Both the position numbers and the translations under genes were made by a program. This document shows, piece after piece, positions 1 through 9,748 of a DNA stretch of 64,000 nucleotides. This DNA is from Aurantiochytrium sp. KH105 (lineage: Eukaryota; Sar; Bigyra; Thraustochytrida; Thraustochytriidae), in contig BGKB01000034.1 of the NCBI GenBank assembly GCA_003116975.1, forward strand, positions 248,001 to 312,000. Reading direction: 5' to 3'. Position 1 is the stretch's first letter. Each line of letters opens with the position of its first letter. Below the pieces are notes generated by a model, which did not search any database, was not told where the DNA came from, and saw only the letters and a list, made by a program, of their open reading frames with translations.

Positions 1-1584
1 CGCCTACTTTTGCCAGGCCAGCGAGACCCGCGAGGGCTTCTGCACCTCTGTCAGCTCCAGCTGCTGCTGCTGCTGCTGCTCCGCCACCTCGGGCAGCAAG
101 ACCGGGACCGGGACCGAGCCCGAGCCCGCGCCCGAGCGAGGGATGAGATATGAGACCAGACGAGACGAGACGAGCTGGAGACGGAGATGGGTAAGATTGG
201 CTTCCTCGCGCGCGAGCCGCGCCGACCCGCGCGCACGCGGCTCGAGACGGCCTGCGGCGCCGGTCGCGGCCTCCGCGATAAAGAGCGAGCGAGCGCGCAA
301 CCCGCGCGAGGAACGGCGAACGCCAGCGAGCCTCCTAGCTGGCCAGCCAGCTAGCTCCGCTGGTCGAGGCCAAGCTCGCTCGCTCGCCGGGTTGCGCGGG
401 TTTCCTTCCGTGCGTAAGCAGGCGGCAGGACGCGCGGCCGCGGCGTGCACGGTCTCGCGCGGCCACGGGCGGGCGCTTGGGCGCGGCTTGGCCTGGCTCG
501 GCGCGGCTCGGCTTGGCCCGGGCGCGGCGCAGAGGCGCGGCGGGCGCGAGGAAGCGGCGCAGAGGCGCGGCGTGGCGAGGTCGCGCGCGGCCTCGGGGTG
601 TGCGGCGCGCGCGAGCGAGATCCAGCGGCGCGCCTCCGCGGCCTCGCCTCGCCTCGCCTCGCCTCGCCTCGCCTCCGCTCCGCGGCGAGAGGGGCGCGGC
701 GCGCGCTGTGCGCGGGCGGCGCGGCCTCCTCGCGCGGGCTGGCCTCGCGCAGGCTGGCCTCGCCTCGCCTCGCCTCGCGCGCGCGCGCGATGAAAATTGA
801 ACGAACGAACGAACGAGCGAATTCCGCGCGAAAAATGCGAGCGCCGCGCTCCTCCGGCGGCCCAGCCTCGCGCGGGGAGACCGAGGGGGGGGAGAGGCCT
901 CGGCCGCGCGCGGACCAGGGTCTGTCTCCGCGCCGCCCGCGCGGCTCCTCCGCTCCGCTCCTCTCCTCGCGGCCGCTCGCGCTGCTCCGTCGCGGCTCGA
1001 GCCTCGTCTCGTCTCGTCTCGTAGGTGCTCTGCCGGAGCGGCTCTCGCGTGCCGCGGGGAAACCCCCGCCTTAACCTCTTCCCCCCCTTCTGCGCCTCTC
1101 CCCGCGCCCCGCGCGCACACTCTGATACAAGTTTTACCCGCCACACCGCCGCCGCCGCCTTAAACGGATTCCCCGAGCGGCGCGAAGGAATCGCCGGTTT
1201 CCCCGACGGGCAATGGGTGGAGTCCGCAAGTTGAACCCCGGGAGCGCCGCCGCGCCCTCCGCTCGCAAGCGGGCGGCGGCGCCCGCGCGCGGGACCCGGC
1301 GCGCGCGGAGAGAGGCGCGGCGGCCGGCGGTCGGCCGCCCGCGCCCGGCCGCGGGCCGCGGGCGCGAGCTGCGGCGCCGCGCGAGAGAGAGAGCGCGCGC
1401 GGCGACTTTTTCTGGATACACCTTGGAGGCCGCTAGTTAGTGCTAGTAGCAGCAGTGGATAGGCGGGGTTTTTGAAAACTAGGGGGAGGCGGAGCAGACC
1501 CGCATCGAGAAGGACGCGGAGAAGGGGCAGCGCGGCAGCAGGAGCAGCAGCGGCAGCGGCAGCGGCAGCGCAGCGGCAGGGAAG
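1..1584. other. GC-rich leader upstream of the Tim13-like gene, no firm gene
   Basis: Very GC-rich, low-complexity DNA. A plus-strand frame is open from base 2 to 793 and could be the end of a gene cut by the window edge: its start reads as a Cys-rich segment with a CTG run near 61-82. Arg/Ala-rich translation in all frames is what such GC content gives by chance, so no gene is called. Short pentamer repeats lie at about 158-174 (GACGA), 641-675 (GCCTC) and 1001-1021 (GTCTC). The last few hundred bases are presumably promoter and 5' UTR of the gene at 1585. Confidence 0.5.
641..675. repeat. GCCTC pentanucleotide microsatellite
   Basis: About six to seven tandem GCCTC units. The same pentamer recurs at 31816-31846 in the C/D intergenic region. 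Confidence 0.85.
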
Positions 1585-1983
1585 ATGTCGTCGTGGTTCG
1601 GAGGCGGCTCGAGCTCGAGCAGCTCGAGCGACTACAGCAGCAGCACGTCGAGCTTCGACAACACGGGGTCCGGCTTCGACTCCGGCTCGGGCTTTGACTC
1701 CTCCTCGAGCAACTACGCCGCCTCGCCCTCGTACGGAGGCGGCGGCGCGGCGGGCTCGCAGGCAGCGCTCCGCCAGGCGCTCGAGCAGGAGCAGCAGCGC
1801 GCCGTTGTGCAGGCGGCCATCGCCAAGCTCTCGGAGATGTGCTGGGATACCTGCGTCGGCCGCCCCGACGCCAAGCTCAGCAGCTCCGAGCAGACCTGCA
1901 TTAGCAACTGCGCCGAGCGCTACCTTGATGTCAGCATGTTCATCATGGGCCGCATGTCCAAGGGTCAGGGTCATCAGCACTAG
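1585..1983 (+). CDS. TIM13: Tim8/Tim13-type small TIM chaperone
   Basis: A 132-residue protein whose C-terminal half (about 85-120) carries the twin CX3C motif of small TIM proteins: CWDTC, then CISNC, separated by about 15 residues that include GRPDAKLSSSEQ. The tail AERYLDVSMFIM also matches the family. Small TIMs are intermembrane-space chaperones that carry hydrophobic precursors to the mitochondrial inner membrane; the two Cys pairs form disulfides. The first ~60 residues are an unusual Ser/Gly-rich low-complexity extension (runs of serine, SGF and SYGGGG), longer than in the roughly 90-100 aa family norm. The ATG at 1585 follows a purine-rich leader and no earlier ATG fits the frame. 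It is convergent with the coiled-coil gene, with a triplicated repeat between. The choice of Tim13 over Tim8 rests on the spacing and the GRPDAKL/SEQ segment and is less certain than the family. Confidence 0.85.
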   Translation: MSSWFGGGSSSSSSSDYSSSTSSFDNTGSGFDSGSGFDSSSSNYAASPSYGGGGAAGSQAALRQALEQEQQRAVVQAAIAKLSEMCWDTCVGRPDAKLSSSEQTCISNCAERYLDVSMFIMGRMSKGQGHQH

Positions 1984-2060
1984 AGAAACAAGCATAGCAA
2001 AAATCTTTTTAAAATATACCACGCCCCGCGCGCACGCGATATTGCATTCATTACACGAGC

Positions 2061-2798
2061 AGACATCCATCAAATCACTCTCTCGCTTCGTTTGGCTACT
2101 TTGTTCGGTTTACCAGCTCGTAGATTGGTTAGCTGGTTCCGTGGTTGGCTTTCGATTACTTGGCGGGCGTAGAACTTGGTTTTTTTTTGCGTCGACCTTC
2201 GGTTCCTAGGCCTTTACATGATTTGTCTATGGAATACTTTGGCCTTGCGCCAATCAATACGTCTTTGCTGACTGAGGATAGTATGGAGTATACCGCCTAG
2301 GGCACATCGCAGACATCTATCAAATCACTCTCTCGCTTCGTTTGGCTCGGTTTACCAGCTCGTAGATTGCTTAGCTGGTTCCGTGGTTGGCTTTCGATTA
2401 CTTGGCAGGCGTAGAACTTGGTTTTTTTTGCGTCGACCTTCGGTTCCTTGTCCTTTACATGATTTGTCTATGGTATACTTTGGCCTTGCGCCAATCAATA
2501 CGTCTTTGCTGACTGAGGATAGTATGGAGTATACCGCCTAGGACACATCGCAGACATCTATCAAATCACTCTCTCGCTTCGTTTGGCTACTTTGTTCGGT
2601 TTATCAGCTCGTAGATTGATTAGCTGGTTCCGTGGTTGGCTTTCGATCACTTGGCGGGCGTAGAACTTGGTTTCCTTTACGTCAACCTTCGGTTCCTTGT
2701 CCTTTACATGATTTGTCTATAGTATACTTTGGCCTTGCGCCAATCAATACGTCTTTGCTGACTGAGGATAGTATGGAGTACACCGCCTAGGACACATC
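2061..2798. repeat. Three tandem copies of a ~245-bp repeat
   Basis: Units start at about 2061, 2311 and 2552, each opening with agacatc(c/t)atcaaatcac and closing with accgcctagg(g/a)cacatc. The second unit lacks about 8 bases (the actttgtt stretch). The copies differ by only a few substitutions, so the duplication is recent. The array fills the space between the 3' ends of two convergent genes and stops about 10 bp short of the coiled-coil gene's stop codon. No open frame, terminal inverted repeat or poly-A tail was seen in the unit. Confidence 0.9.
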
Positions 2799-2807
2799 CT
2801 TACTCTG

Positions 2808-4670
2808 CTATGCCTTGTAAGGGGCGCCCGTTGCTCGCGCAGCTCCCATGACCACGCCTCTGCGCCGAGGTCGACCTCTTGCCCGAGATCGCTTCGAGGG
2901 CTCTTCTCGACGCCTCCATGCGTCCTCGTCCCTCGACCGACTCGCAACCGAGACAATCTCGCTCTCCGGGTGCGCATCCTCACTCTCCTTGGTAGACCTT
3001 ACGTACCCCTTTCCATCGTACTCGTCAGTCTCTTTGTTGTGATCCTCCTTTTCCTGCTGTTGTGGCCCGCGAGATTTGACGGGAAACAAGTGCTTCGTTG
3101 CGGCGTGAATTTCCTGACGGATGCGCGTGGCACGCGCTGCAATGGCATCCTGGCCGCCGCCATTCTCAGTCTCGCCTTCGTTGGCTCGCGACAAAAGACC
3201 CACCGCGTCCGTATTGAGGCTTGCAGACCTTGGCATCAGCGTGCGGGACTGCATATTCGTCAAGAGCTTGCTCAGTGTTTGCTCCAGGTCCGCAATGCGT
3301 GACTGTGCATCGTTGTCCGCCTGCGCCGCTTCCTCGCGAATTGCATTTGTCTGGGCTCGAGCATCAGCCAGCGACTCGCGAAGTGCTCCTTCACGCTCGC
3401 GAGCATCCTCGAGACTCTTGCGGAGCTCCTCCAGCGACTCCTCGTGCTCACTAAAGGCCTCGCTCCGAGCACGTTCCTGGCGCGCCGTGGCTTCGCGTGC
3501 CGCGTGGAGATCTTTTGTTAGCTTGGCGACCTGTCGCGAGAGCGAGTCCATCTCCAACGCATTCTGTTGCGTCCTGAGCTGCTCTTGCTCGAGCAAAGCC
3601 TGCCGACGTGCGCTCTCTGCTTGCGCTGCTTTCAGAGCGCGCTCGCTGCGCTCGAGGTCGTCTCGAAGCGTATCGCTTGTTCGTTCAAGCATCCTCGCCT
3701 CGGCGCGAGACTCATCAAGAGCTGCTTCGAACTTTTCTGCTTGCCCGCGCATTTTCGCCTCGCCACTTCGTAGACCCTCGGCGTCCTCACGGTATGATCG
3801 CATCTGCGATTCGAGGGCTGAAATGCGTTGATGCGCTGCGCGCTTGAGGTTTTCTAATTCCCTCTTTGCGATTTCGGCGTCGCGTTTGATTGAAGTGTTC
3901 TGCGCAACCGCATCGTGCGCCTCGCGTCTCGCCGCGTCGAGGTCAGCGCTCAGTTGTGTCCGCTGCACGCGCAACTGTTCGCATTCCTGCTCTTTCGCCT
4001 CAAGACGCGCCGCAGCCTCCAGAAGCGCACTCGCGGTCTCGTCATCTTCTCCCTGTGTTGCACCGGCTGTCATTCGGGCGCGAAGAGCGTCGGCCTCTGC
4101 ATGCCAGCGATCGGCGTCCGCGCGCAGATTTACGATGGTTTCACGTGCTGAGCGGGTTTCCTGGCGCGCCGCCTCGAGCTCTTTGGTTGCTGAGAGCGCT
4201 GTCTCTGCAAGCTGTTGCACTCTGGACCAAGGCTGCGCACCCATGCGCGCCGAGGCGGCTTCTCGTTGTCGCAGCAAGGCAGCCACGGCTGCTTCAAGGT
4301 CGCGCTCGCACTCGTCGCGTAACCTGCATGCGTGCGCCAAGTCAGCCAAGTCATCAATGCTCAAGTTTTCGTCAACCGTGTTCGTCATGATATCTCCCTC
4401 GGCGTCGTCGTCGTCGTCGTTGTCATCGTTGTCGTCTTTGGTTTCTGTGATTGCATCCGGACGTGCGCTCTCGGCTCGCTTTGCTCTCGCACTTGCCGGT
4501 GCTCGCCTTCGTTTCGTCGCGGTCGTCGTTGTCGTTTGCGTACGCGCCATGGCCGAGGTTCTGTTCGAGTTGGCTCGGCGAACTTGGACCTTTTCGCCTG
4601 GCGCCTCGCCCGAGAGCGTCTCCGACGCTGCAGAGAGCGCCGCCTTCGCCAGCAGCGTCCTCTGCATCAT
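2808..4670 (-). CDS. Long coiled-coil protein, function unknown
   Basis: About 620 residues from the ATG at 4670 (a second ATG follows at once). The first ~90 residues are basic and low in complexity, with a nuclear-localisation-like KRRRAPASARAKR and a run of Asp. Residues ~110-480 are a near-continuous coiled coil rich in Glu, Arg, Ala and Leu with heptad spacing. The C-terminal ~120 residues are charged and basic (RSRARGRPRRRG). No catalytic motif is seen; many cytoskeletal, centrosomal and nuclear scaffold proteins look like this, so no finer name is given. An ATG further upstream (about 4765) opens a different frame beginning MAAQYTPFERVRFLDG, which could be a short first exon spliced into this frame. 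The neighbour upstream is a possible small spliced gene, and the gene is convergent with the Tim13-like gene. Confidence 0.75.
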   Translation of the reverse strand: MMQRTLLAKAALSAASETLSGEAPGEKVQVRRANSNRTSAMARTQTTTTTATKRRRAPASARAKRAESARPDAITETKDDNDDNDDDDDAEGDIMTNTVDENLSIDDLADLAHACRLRDECERDLEAAVAALLRQREAASARMGAQPWSRVQQLAETALSATKELEAARQETRSARETIVNLRADADRWHAEADALRARMTAGATQGEDDETASALLEAAARLEAKEQECEQLRVQRTQLSADLDAARREAHDAVAQNTSIKRDAEIAKRELENLKRAAHQRISALESQMRSYREDAEGLRSGEAKMRGQAEKFEAALDESRAEARMLERTSDTLRDDLERSERALKAAQAESARRQALLEQEQLRTQQNALEMDSLSRQVAKLTKDLHAAREATARQERARSEAFSEHEESLEELRKSLEDAREREGALRESLADARAQTNAIREEAAQADNDAQSRIADLEQTLSKLLTNMQSRTLMPRSASLNTDAVGLLSRANEGETENGGGQDAIAARATRIRQEIHAATKHLFPVKSRGPQQQEKEDHNKETDEYDGKGYVRSTKESEDAHPESEIVSVASRSRDEDAWRRREEPSKRSRARGRPRRRGVVMGAARATGAPYKA

Positions 4671-4904
4671 CCGCTCCTCGCCCACACGCGCACGCAATCA
4701 ATCTGTGCTTCCGAGTCGGGCCGTCGAGAAATCGTACTCGCTCAAACGGTGTGTACTGTGCCGCCATAGGACGAGTCCGAGTCGCCACAGGGAATCAACC
4801 GTCACTTTTGCAATAGTAGACTCGTCGGAAAAGAAGTGGGGAGCGGGAACGAAGGAGGAAGAGGGAGAGGGAGGGGAGGAAACTTGGGGGATGGAGATTT
4901 AAAA

Positions 4905-5369
4905 TTAAATATCTTGGTCTTGGTGATGTATTCGAACTTCTCTCTCAAAAAGGTATACTCTGAATTGTTGAAGGATTGGATTTGGTTTGGACACTGGCAG
5001 TAGGATGCAACAACGCATGCCACAAAATGAAAAAACGCATGAACACCTCGGATGGCGCTGCTGGCAAAGCAGATGAGATGAAAAGAGTCTTTGCTCTATG
5101 TCAAATCCTTTCAGCTTGCGCTTCACATCGTTCTCATAAAATTCTTCATCATAGAGGGCCAAATATACCCTCGGCTTTCACATCTTTGTCACTTCTCTTT
5201 CAAAATTGTACTGAGATCGCAGCGTCGAGCAAGCAGAGCTGTGGTTTAATTACTCTTGGCGTCCAGACCACGTACCTTTCCTGCCACCAAGATACCTTTC
5301 GAGTCAAACGTTCCTGCGCTGCCATAATCTTACGTCGATCGATCAAGAGTTGCGTTGCTTTCCAATCCA
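4905..5369 (-). CDS. Possible small two-exon gene
   Basis: On the minus strand two coding-looking segments can be joined by a canonical GT-AG intron (5170-5275, donor GTACGT, acceptor CCGAG). Exon 1, from an ATG at 5369, ends RLTRKVSWWQE plus two bases. Exon 2 begins at 5169 and reads VYLALYDEEFYENDVKRK and on. The join keeps frame and gives a basic, helical, Trp/Tyr-rich peptide. After about residue 65 the translation becomes Cys-rich and less convincing up to the stop at 4905, so a further intron is likely and the 3' end is uncertain. I do not recognise the protein. It would be head to head with the Obg gene, 117 bp apart. It could also supply upstream exons of the coiled-coil gene. Confidence 0.35.
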
Positions 5370-5485
5370 TACGACTCTTTCGAAGAGCAAATGCTCTTCT
5401 CTTGCTTGCAAAGTAAGTACAGAGCTTGTCGTCACTTTGCCACGTTGTTCCCGTCTTCCGTCTCCACCGTCAACTACCTGCGTGG

Positions 5486-7216
5486 ATGCCTATGTGCGAA
5501 CGAGCTTTCATCATGTATGACCAAAGACGAGAGACGTCCATCCGTGGTGCAGGCCAGGCAGCGAGCAAAGACGGGACGATGAGGTATTCGCGCAGCGTGA
5601 AGCAGTTCACGGACACTGTGCGGCTGCGCGTCAGCGGCGGCAGGTAGGTGCGGCGCGGGAGTCGCGGCAGAGCAGGCTTACCCGAGCCTCGGCTCGAGCA
5701 GACGACTGACGGTGAACGGAGCGCCATGACCGACGGATGCTGTTGGACGAACTAACCCACCAACCTCGGCGGCTGCGACGACAACAACGCCGATGACGAT
5801 GACGATGGCGAGCGCAGAGGCGGAAATGGCGTCATGACGTTCCAGGCCAGCGGCATGAAGCGGCGACCCGACGGCGGCCACGGTGGGCGCGGCGGAGACG
5901 TGGTCATTCGCGCGTCGCAAAACATGCAGACGCTCAACTTTAACAAGTACTCCTTTCGAGGTGGCGATGGCGGAACTGGCGGCAAACAGGGCAAGCGGGG
6001 CGCCCTGGGACGCACTGTAGAAATTCAAGTTCCGCCCGGAACGCTTGTCACTGAACTGCGCATCCCGACGTACGAGTCAATCGGTGGCACGGGTCACGAC
6101 GATGACGACGATGATGCGGAGGTTGACGAGTTCACTCGCGAGATGGCGACAATGGACGATCAAGAACGATGGACAGAGAGCGACGAGGCTGCATTCCAGG
6201 AATTTAAGGGCGTTGGAGAATTTGATGTCGACGAAGAGGTCTGGGACGAATATCTCGAGCTCCGGGAACGGCGGCGGCAAGCTCAGCAAGAAAAGGTCAT
6301 TGTTGATCTAGACGAGTCAGGCAAAGACTTTTTGCTCGTTAGGGGCGGCGCAGGCGGTCGAGGTAACTCGGACCAAGTGGCGTTGAGCCACACGTTTTGG
6401 AGCAAGGACGCTTTTCGACCCAAACTCAAAGGGAAGAAGGGCGAGGTGCGCGAGGTGCGTCTGACGCTCAAGAGCATTGCTGACGTCGGGCTCGTAGGTT
6501 TCCCCAACGCTGGCAAGTCGACGCTGTTAGACGCGATCTCGCGCGCTGCGCCAGAGATTGGCAGCTATCCATTTACGACCTTGCACCCCACCATTGGAAC
6601 GGTGGAATTTTCCGACGGTGAGAAGGTCACTGTTGCCGACATTCCCGGACTCATCGATGGCGCGCACGCAAATCGTGGGCTTGGGCACCGCTTCCTCCGC
6701 CACGTAGAGCGCACCTCTGCCTTCGTGTATGTGATCGATTGCACGTTGATGGGCCTTTTCAGTGACCCGGCCAAGTCATTTGCGAAAATGACCAAGGAAG
6801 ATGAGGCCGAGGCGCGCGCGGCCATTGAAAAGGCCAGCTCGAACGAGCGCATCGTGGAGCAAGTGATTCACAATTTCAGTCATCTCGTCAACGAACTGGA
6901 ACTCTACATGGACGGTCTTTCTTCGCGCCCTTGCGTGCTCGTGCTCAACAAGATGGATGCCTTGTCTGCCGCAGATGAGGCATGCGACCCGGCTGCAATT
7001 CTCGCAGCGCTCGAGGCGCACAATGCAAGAGTTGCCGAGGCTGCGGCCGCAGCAGAGACCGAGCCTGGGCCTGAGGACGACGATGAGGCCTTTGACGACG
7101 TCGGCATCATGCTTCCGATTCCGACCAGTATTCACCGCGTGAGCGCAAGACGAGGCAAAGGTCTGCCGCATTTCGTCAAAGACATGCGACGTATGCTGAA
7201 AGCCGCAAAGGAGTAG
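5486..7216 (+). CDS. Obg/CgtA-family GTPase, two exons
   Basis: Exons 5486-5643 and 5818-7216, with a 174-bp GT-AG intron. The join restores the Obg N-terminus: FTDTVRLRVSGG, split Arg codon, then GGNGVMTFQASGM. The 518-residue product has the glycine-rich Obg fold (PDGGHGGRGGDV, FRGGDGGTGGKQG, RGGAGGRGN). The G domain follows: G1 GFPNAGKST near residue 280, YPFTTLHPTIG as G2, DIPGLIDGA near 327 as G3, NKMD near 430 as G4 and SARRGKG as G5. An acidic insert of about 70 residues splits the Obg fold (an Asp run, then FDVDEEVWDEYLELRERR). Obg proteins act in ribosome large-subunit assembly; with no sign of a plastid, a mitochondrial Mtg2-like role is likely. The exact start is open: ATGs at 5486, 5492, 5513 and 5579 are in frame. 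Confidence 0.88.
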
Positions 7217-7355
7217 AAAGTAAGATTTGATTTTAGCATTGCAAGATGGATGAAAACAAGGAAATGACAAAATGGAAAAGAAACAAAAAACTGCGGCATA
7301 CACGCGTGCGTATGCGCGTGCGTGCTGCTTTTCCTTTTTAGAAATTCATAGTAGC

Positions 7356-7574
7356 TCATGCGATCTGCAGGGTGAGACCACCCGCCACGATCAGGAACAG
7401 CGCGACAAACACGTACATGATGTTGAACTCAAAGGCGGGCTCTGGCTTGAACTTGTTGCTCGGGATGCCGTTCTTGGCGCGCAGCTGCGATGCCGACATC
7501 TCGTCATCCGGCATCGATTTGTACCTCTGACGCAACTGCGACGCCGAAAGGTTGTCGTCCGGCGTGTACGTCAT
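7356..7574 (-). CDS. 72-aa protein with one C-terminal membrane segment
   Basis: A small protein from the ATG at 7574; a longer open frame upstream begins only at a non-ATG codon and runs through pyrimidine-rich leader-like DNA. The N-terminal half holds two copies of a motif, DDNLSASQLRQRY and DDEMSASQLRAKN. The C-terminal ~22 residues (NIMYVFVALFLIVAGG and on) are a hydrophobic helix that ends the protein, as in tail-anchored or small single-pass ER/mitochondrial proteins. I do not recognise a family. It converges on the Obg gene (140 bp apart) and lies downstream of Rad52 on the same strand. Confidence 0.65.
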   Translation of the reverse strand: MTYTPDDNLSASQLRQRYKSMPDDEMSASQLRAKNGIPSNKFKPEPAFEFNIMYVFVALFLIVAGGLTLQIA

Positions 7575-7746
7575 CGTTCTGACTCTCTCGTTTTCTTCAC
7601 TCTCTCTTCCTCGCGCGCGCGTGTGTTGCTTCCGACGTGCCTTCAAGCTTGTCTTCTTGTCTCGCTCAAATTAGATTTGCAGACAGGTGCCGCGGATCGG
7701 CTGAGCCTGAATGGCGCCAAACCGGCCTGACCAACGGCTACATTGC

Positions 7747-7788
7747 CGAAGTCGGTCGAGAGTCTTCCGAAGTCGGTCGAGAGTCTTC
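7747..7788. repeat. 21-bp direct repeat, two copies
   Basis: The unit ccgaagtcggtcgagagtct occurs twice in tandem directly downstream of the Rad52 stop codon (minus strand). Confidence 0.8.
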
Positions 7789-7789
7789 C

Positions 7790-7974
7790 TCAGCCGCTGC
7801 CGGCCGAAGCTTGGGTGGGAGGTGGTGCGCGAGCCCCACCGGACCCGTTCGAGTGCAGCGAAGGGCCGCTGCAGCCACCGTTCGTGTACGAACCGGTGCT
7901 TGCGCGTGAGGGCTGCGCGGTTTGTTGGCCTCCGTTCCATCCGGCACGCATCTGAGCCTGCGCCTGTGGCTGTT

Positions 7975-8023
<49 letters not shown>

Positions 8024-8126
8024 GTGCTGCTGGTGCTGGTGCTGGAGCTGGGGGCGCGTCTGGTGGTGTTGGTGCTGGGGTAGCTGGTGTTGCGACCGCA
8101 TAGGTGGATTTTGTTGTTTTTGCTGC

Positions 8127-8167
<41 letters not shown>

Positions 8168-9616
8168 GTAGGACATTGAGGGTCGGGGCTGCTGTTGTGG
8201 TTGCTGCTGTTGTGGTTGCTGCGCTAGGTGGTGCGATGTGCCTTGTTGAATAGGTCGCGAGGGCCGGCCAGCAATGTTGTTGCCTGCTTGCTGCTGCTGC
8301 TGCTGCATTATCGTTCTTGGGCCTCCTTGATTTCCAGGTGGTCCAGGACGCACTGCATTTTGGTTTCCTTGTCTTACCATTCCTTGATTCCCTGGCACAC
8401 CCTGGTTCATCGAAGCGCCTTGATTCCGTGCTCCATTTTGCTGATTCATCGGAGCACCTTGGTTCCTTGCTCCATTTTGCGGATTCATCGGAGCACCTTG
8501 GTTCCTTGCTCCGTTTTGCGGATTCATCGGCGCAACTTGATTTCTGGCTCCGTTCTGCTGATGATTCATTGGAGCACCTTGGTTTCGTACTCCGTTTTGC
8601 TGATTCATTGGAGCACCTTGGTTCCTTGCTCCATTCTGCTGATGATTCATTGGCGGACCTTGGTTTCCTTGTGGCCGAAAATTCATTGACGGAGCACTTC
8701 GTTGCTGCATGCCATGTCCTGGTACGGACGTCTGCTGTTGCGGCTGCTTTTGGAGTCTCTGCTGAAGCTGTGGCGAGTGCGAGAGTTGCTTTTCGCCCGC
8801 TTGATGGCTATCGTTCGAACCAATGTTTGCCCGGTTCTCATTCTCGCTCATGCTACCAGAAGGCATCGAAGCTTTGACCAGGGGCGCAGCGGAGGAACTA
8901 GAGGAAGAAGACGAAGAAGAAGAGGCGACTGCAGGGATGTGCTGCACAGCTGCCTTCATGTGATTGAATTCTGGCACCGTACCTGGCACGCTGTGCTTGA
9001 CGGCGTTGTCTTCGACCACAGCCTTGCGCTTTTTTACACTCATATCCTTGGTAAATGCCTTGTCATAGAGACTGAGACCGCACGCGCGACCAAAGTTTCG
9101 AAGCGCTCGCTTGCGCGCGTCACTCACCGCCTGTTTGATGGCCTTTTCGATGGCGTCGCCCCGGTCTGGCATGTTCTTGGCATCGCCCCAGCCAACATCC
9201 TCGTGCGATGCCCCATTCTGCAGCGTCACTTTGAGCGTCACATACACGCCAACGCTCCACCTCCCATCGTTTTGTGATTGATACACAATTTGCGGCGGAT
9301 TCATCTTGTCCTGCCACCCGCAAGGACCGAAAATTTCGTTGGCAATTTCCACCACGGTATGGTGCTCCAGATAGTAGATGCGCTGTCGCCCCTGACCCTG
9401 ACGCTCAACAATGTTGCGCACGTCGACGTCCTGATTGAGCTTTTCGTGCAAGTCTCGCTCCTGATGCAAAGTGAGCTGCCGCTCGCCAAAGGGTGGCGCT
9501 TGCGCATACGACTGCAGCCTCTCGGGGCTGCTGGGCCCACTCATCTCGCCATATGTCCTCTTGGTCCCACTCATCGCCACCAAAGCGGTCTCACTCTCGC
9601 TTTTGGGCCCGTCCAT
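7790..9616 (-). CDS. RAD52: Rad52-family DNA annealing protein
   Basis: 608 residues. Residues ~45-200 match the Rad52/Rad22 single-strand annealing domain: YYLEHHTVVEIANEIFG, then CGWQD, VGVYVTLKVTLQNG, SHEDVGWG and KQAVSDARKRALRNFGRACG, ending LYDKAF. This domain forms a ring that binds ssDNA and anneals complementary strands during recombination repair. The rest (~250-608) is low complexity: a Ser run, 13-14-residue repeats of the type NGARNQGAPMNPQ, and several polyglutamine tracts encoded mostly by CAG. The usual family length is about 420-470 residues, so the tail is expanded. The start is a clear ATG; GTKRTYGEMSG follows. A Rad51-binding segment cannot be picked out by eye in the tail. 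Confidence 0.92.
7970..8175. repeat. CTG/CAG tracts encoding polyglutamine in Rad52
   Basis: Two main runs of CTG on the plus strand, around 7970-8060 and 8118-8166, give glutamine runs of more than ten residues interrupted by His, Pro and Lys. Confidence 0.85.
8395..8665. repeat. 39-42-bp coding minisatellite in Rad52
   Basis: About seven imperfect units encode variants of NGARNQGAPMN(P/H)Q(Q). Unit length alternates between 13 and 14 residues because of QN versus HQQN. Confidence 0.85.
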
Positions 9617-9748
9617 GGCTAATACGAGACAGCGTGCTCGACCTGACCGTTGTCGGCGTCGCCGAGAACGTCAAGACTTTCGATCTTTTATTCTCGCCCG
9701 CAAGCGAGACGGCAGCGAGTCCTCACTGCAACCGCGCCGCGCGAGAGC

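Noticed and set aside
143-1144. Several overlapping open frames of 100-270 codons on both strands
   Set aside because: Overlapping frames in all readings, Arg/Ala/Pro-rich, over low-complexity DNA; expected by chance at this GC.
4-2073. 689-codon minus-strand open frame
   Set aside because: It runs antisense through the Tim13-like gene and GC-rich leader; the product is Arg/Ala-rich with no domain. GC-driven shadow.
2061-2798. Triplicated unit as a transposon
   Set aside because: No inverted ends, target duplication, poly-A tail or coding capacity could be seen.
5355-5582. 75-codon plus-strand frame before Obg
   Set aside because: Overlaps the Obg first exon in another frame and its translation shows no domain.
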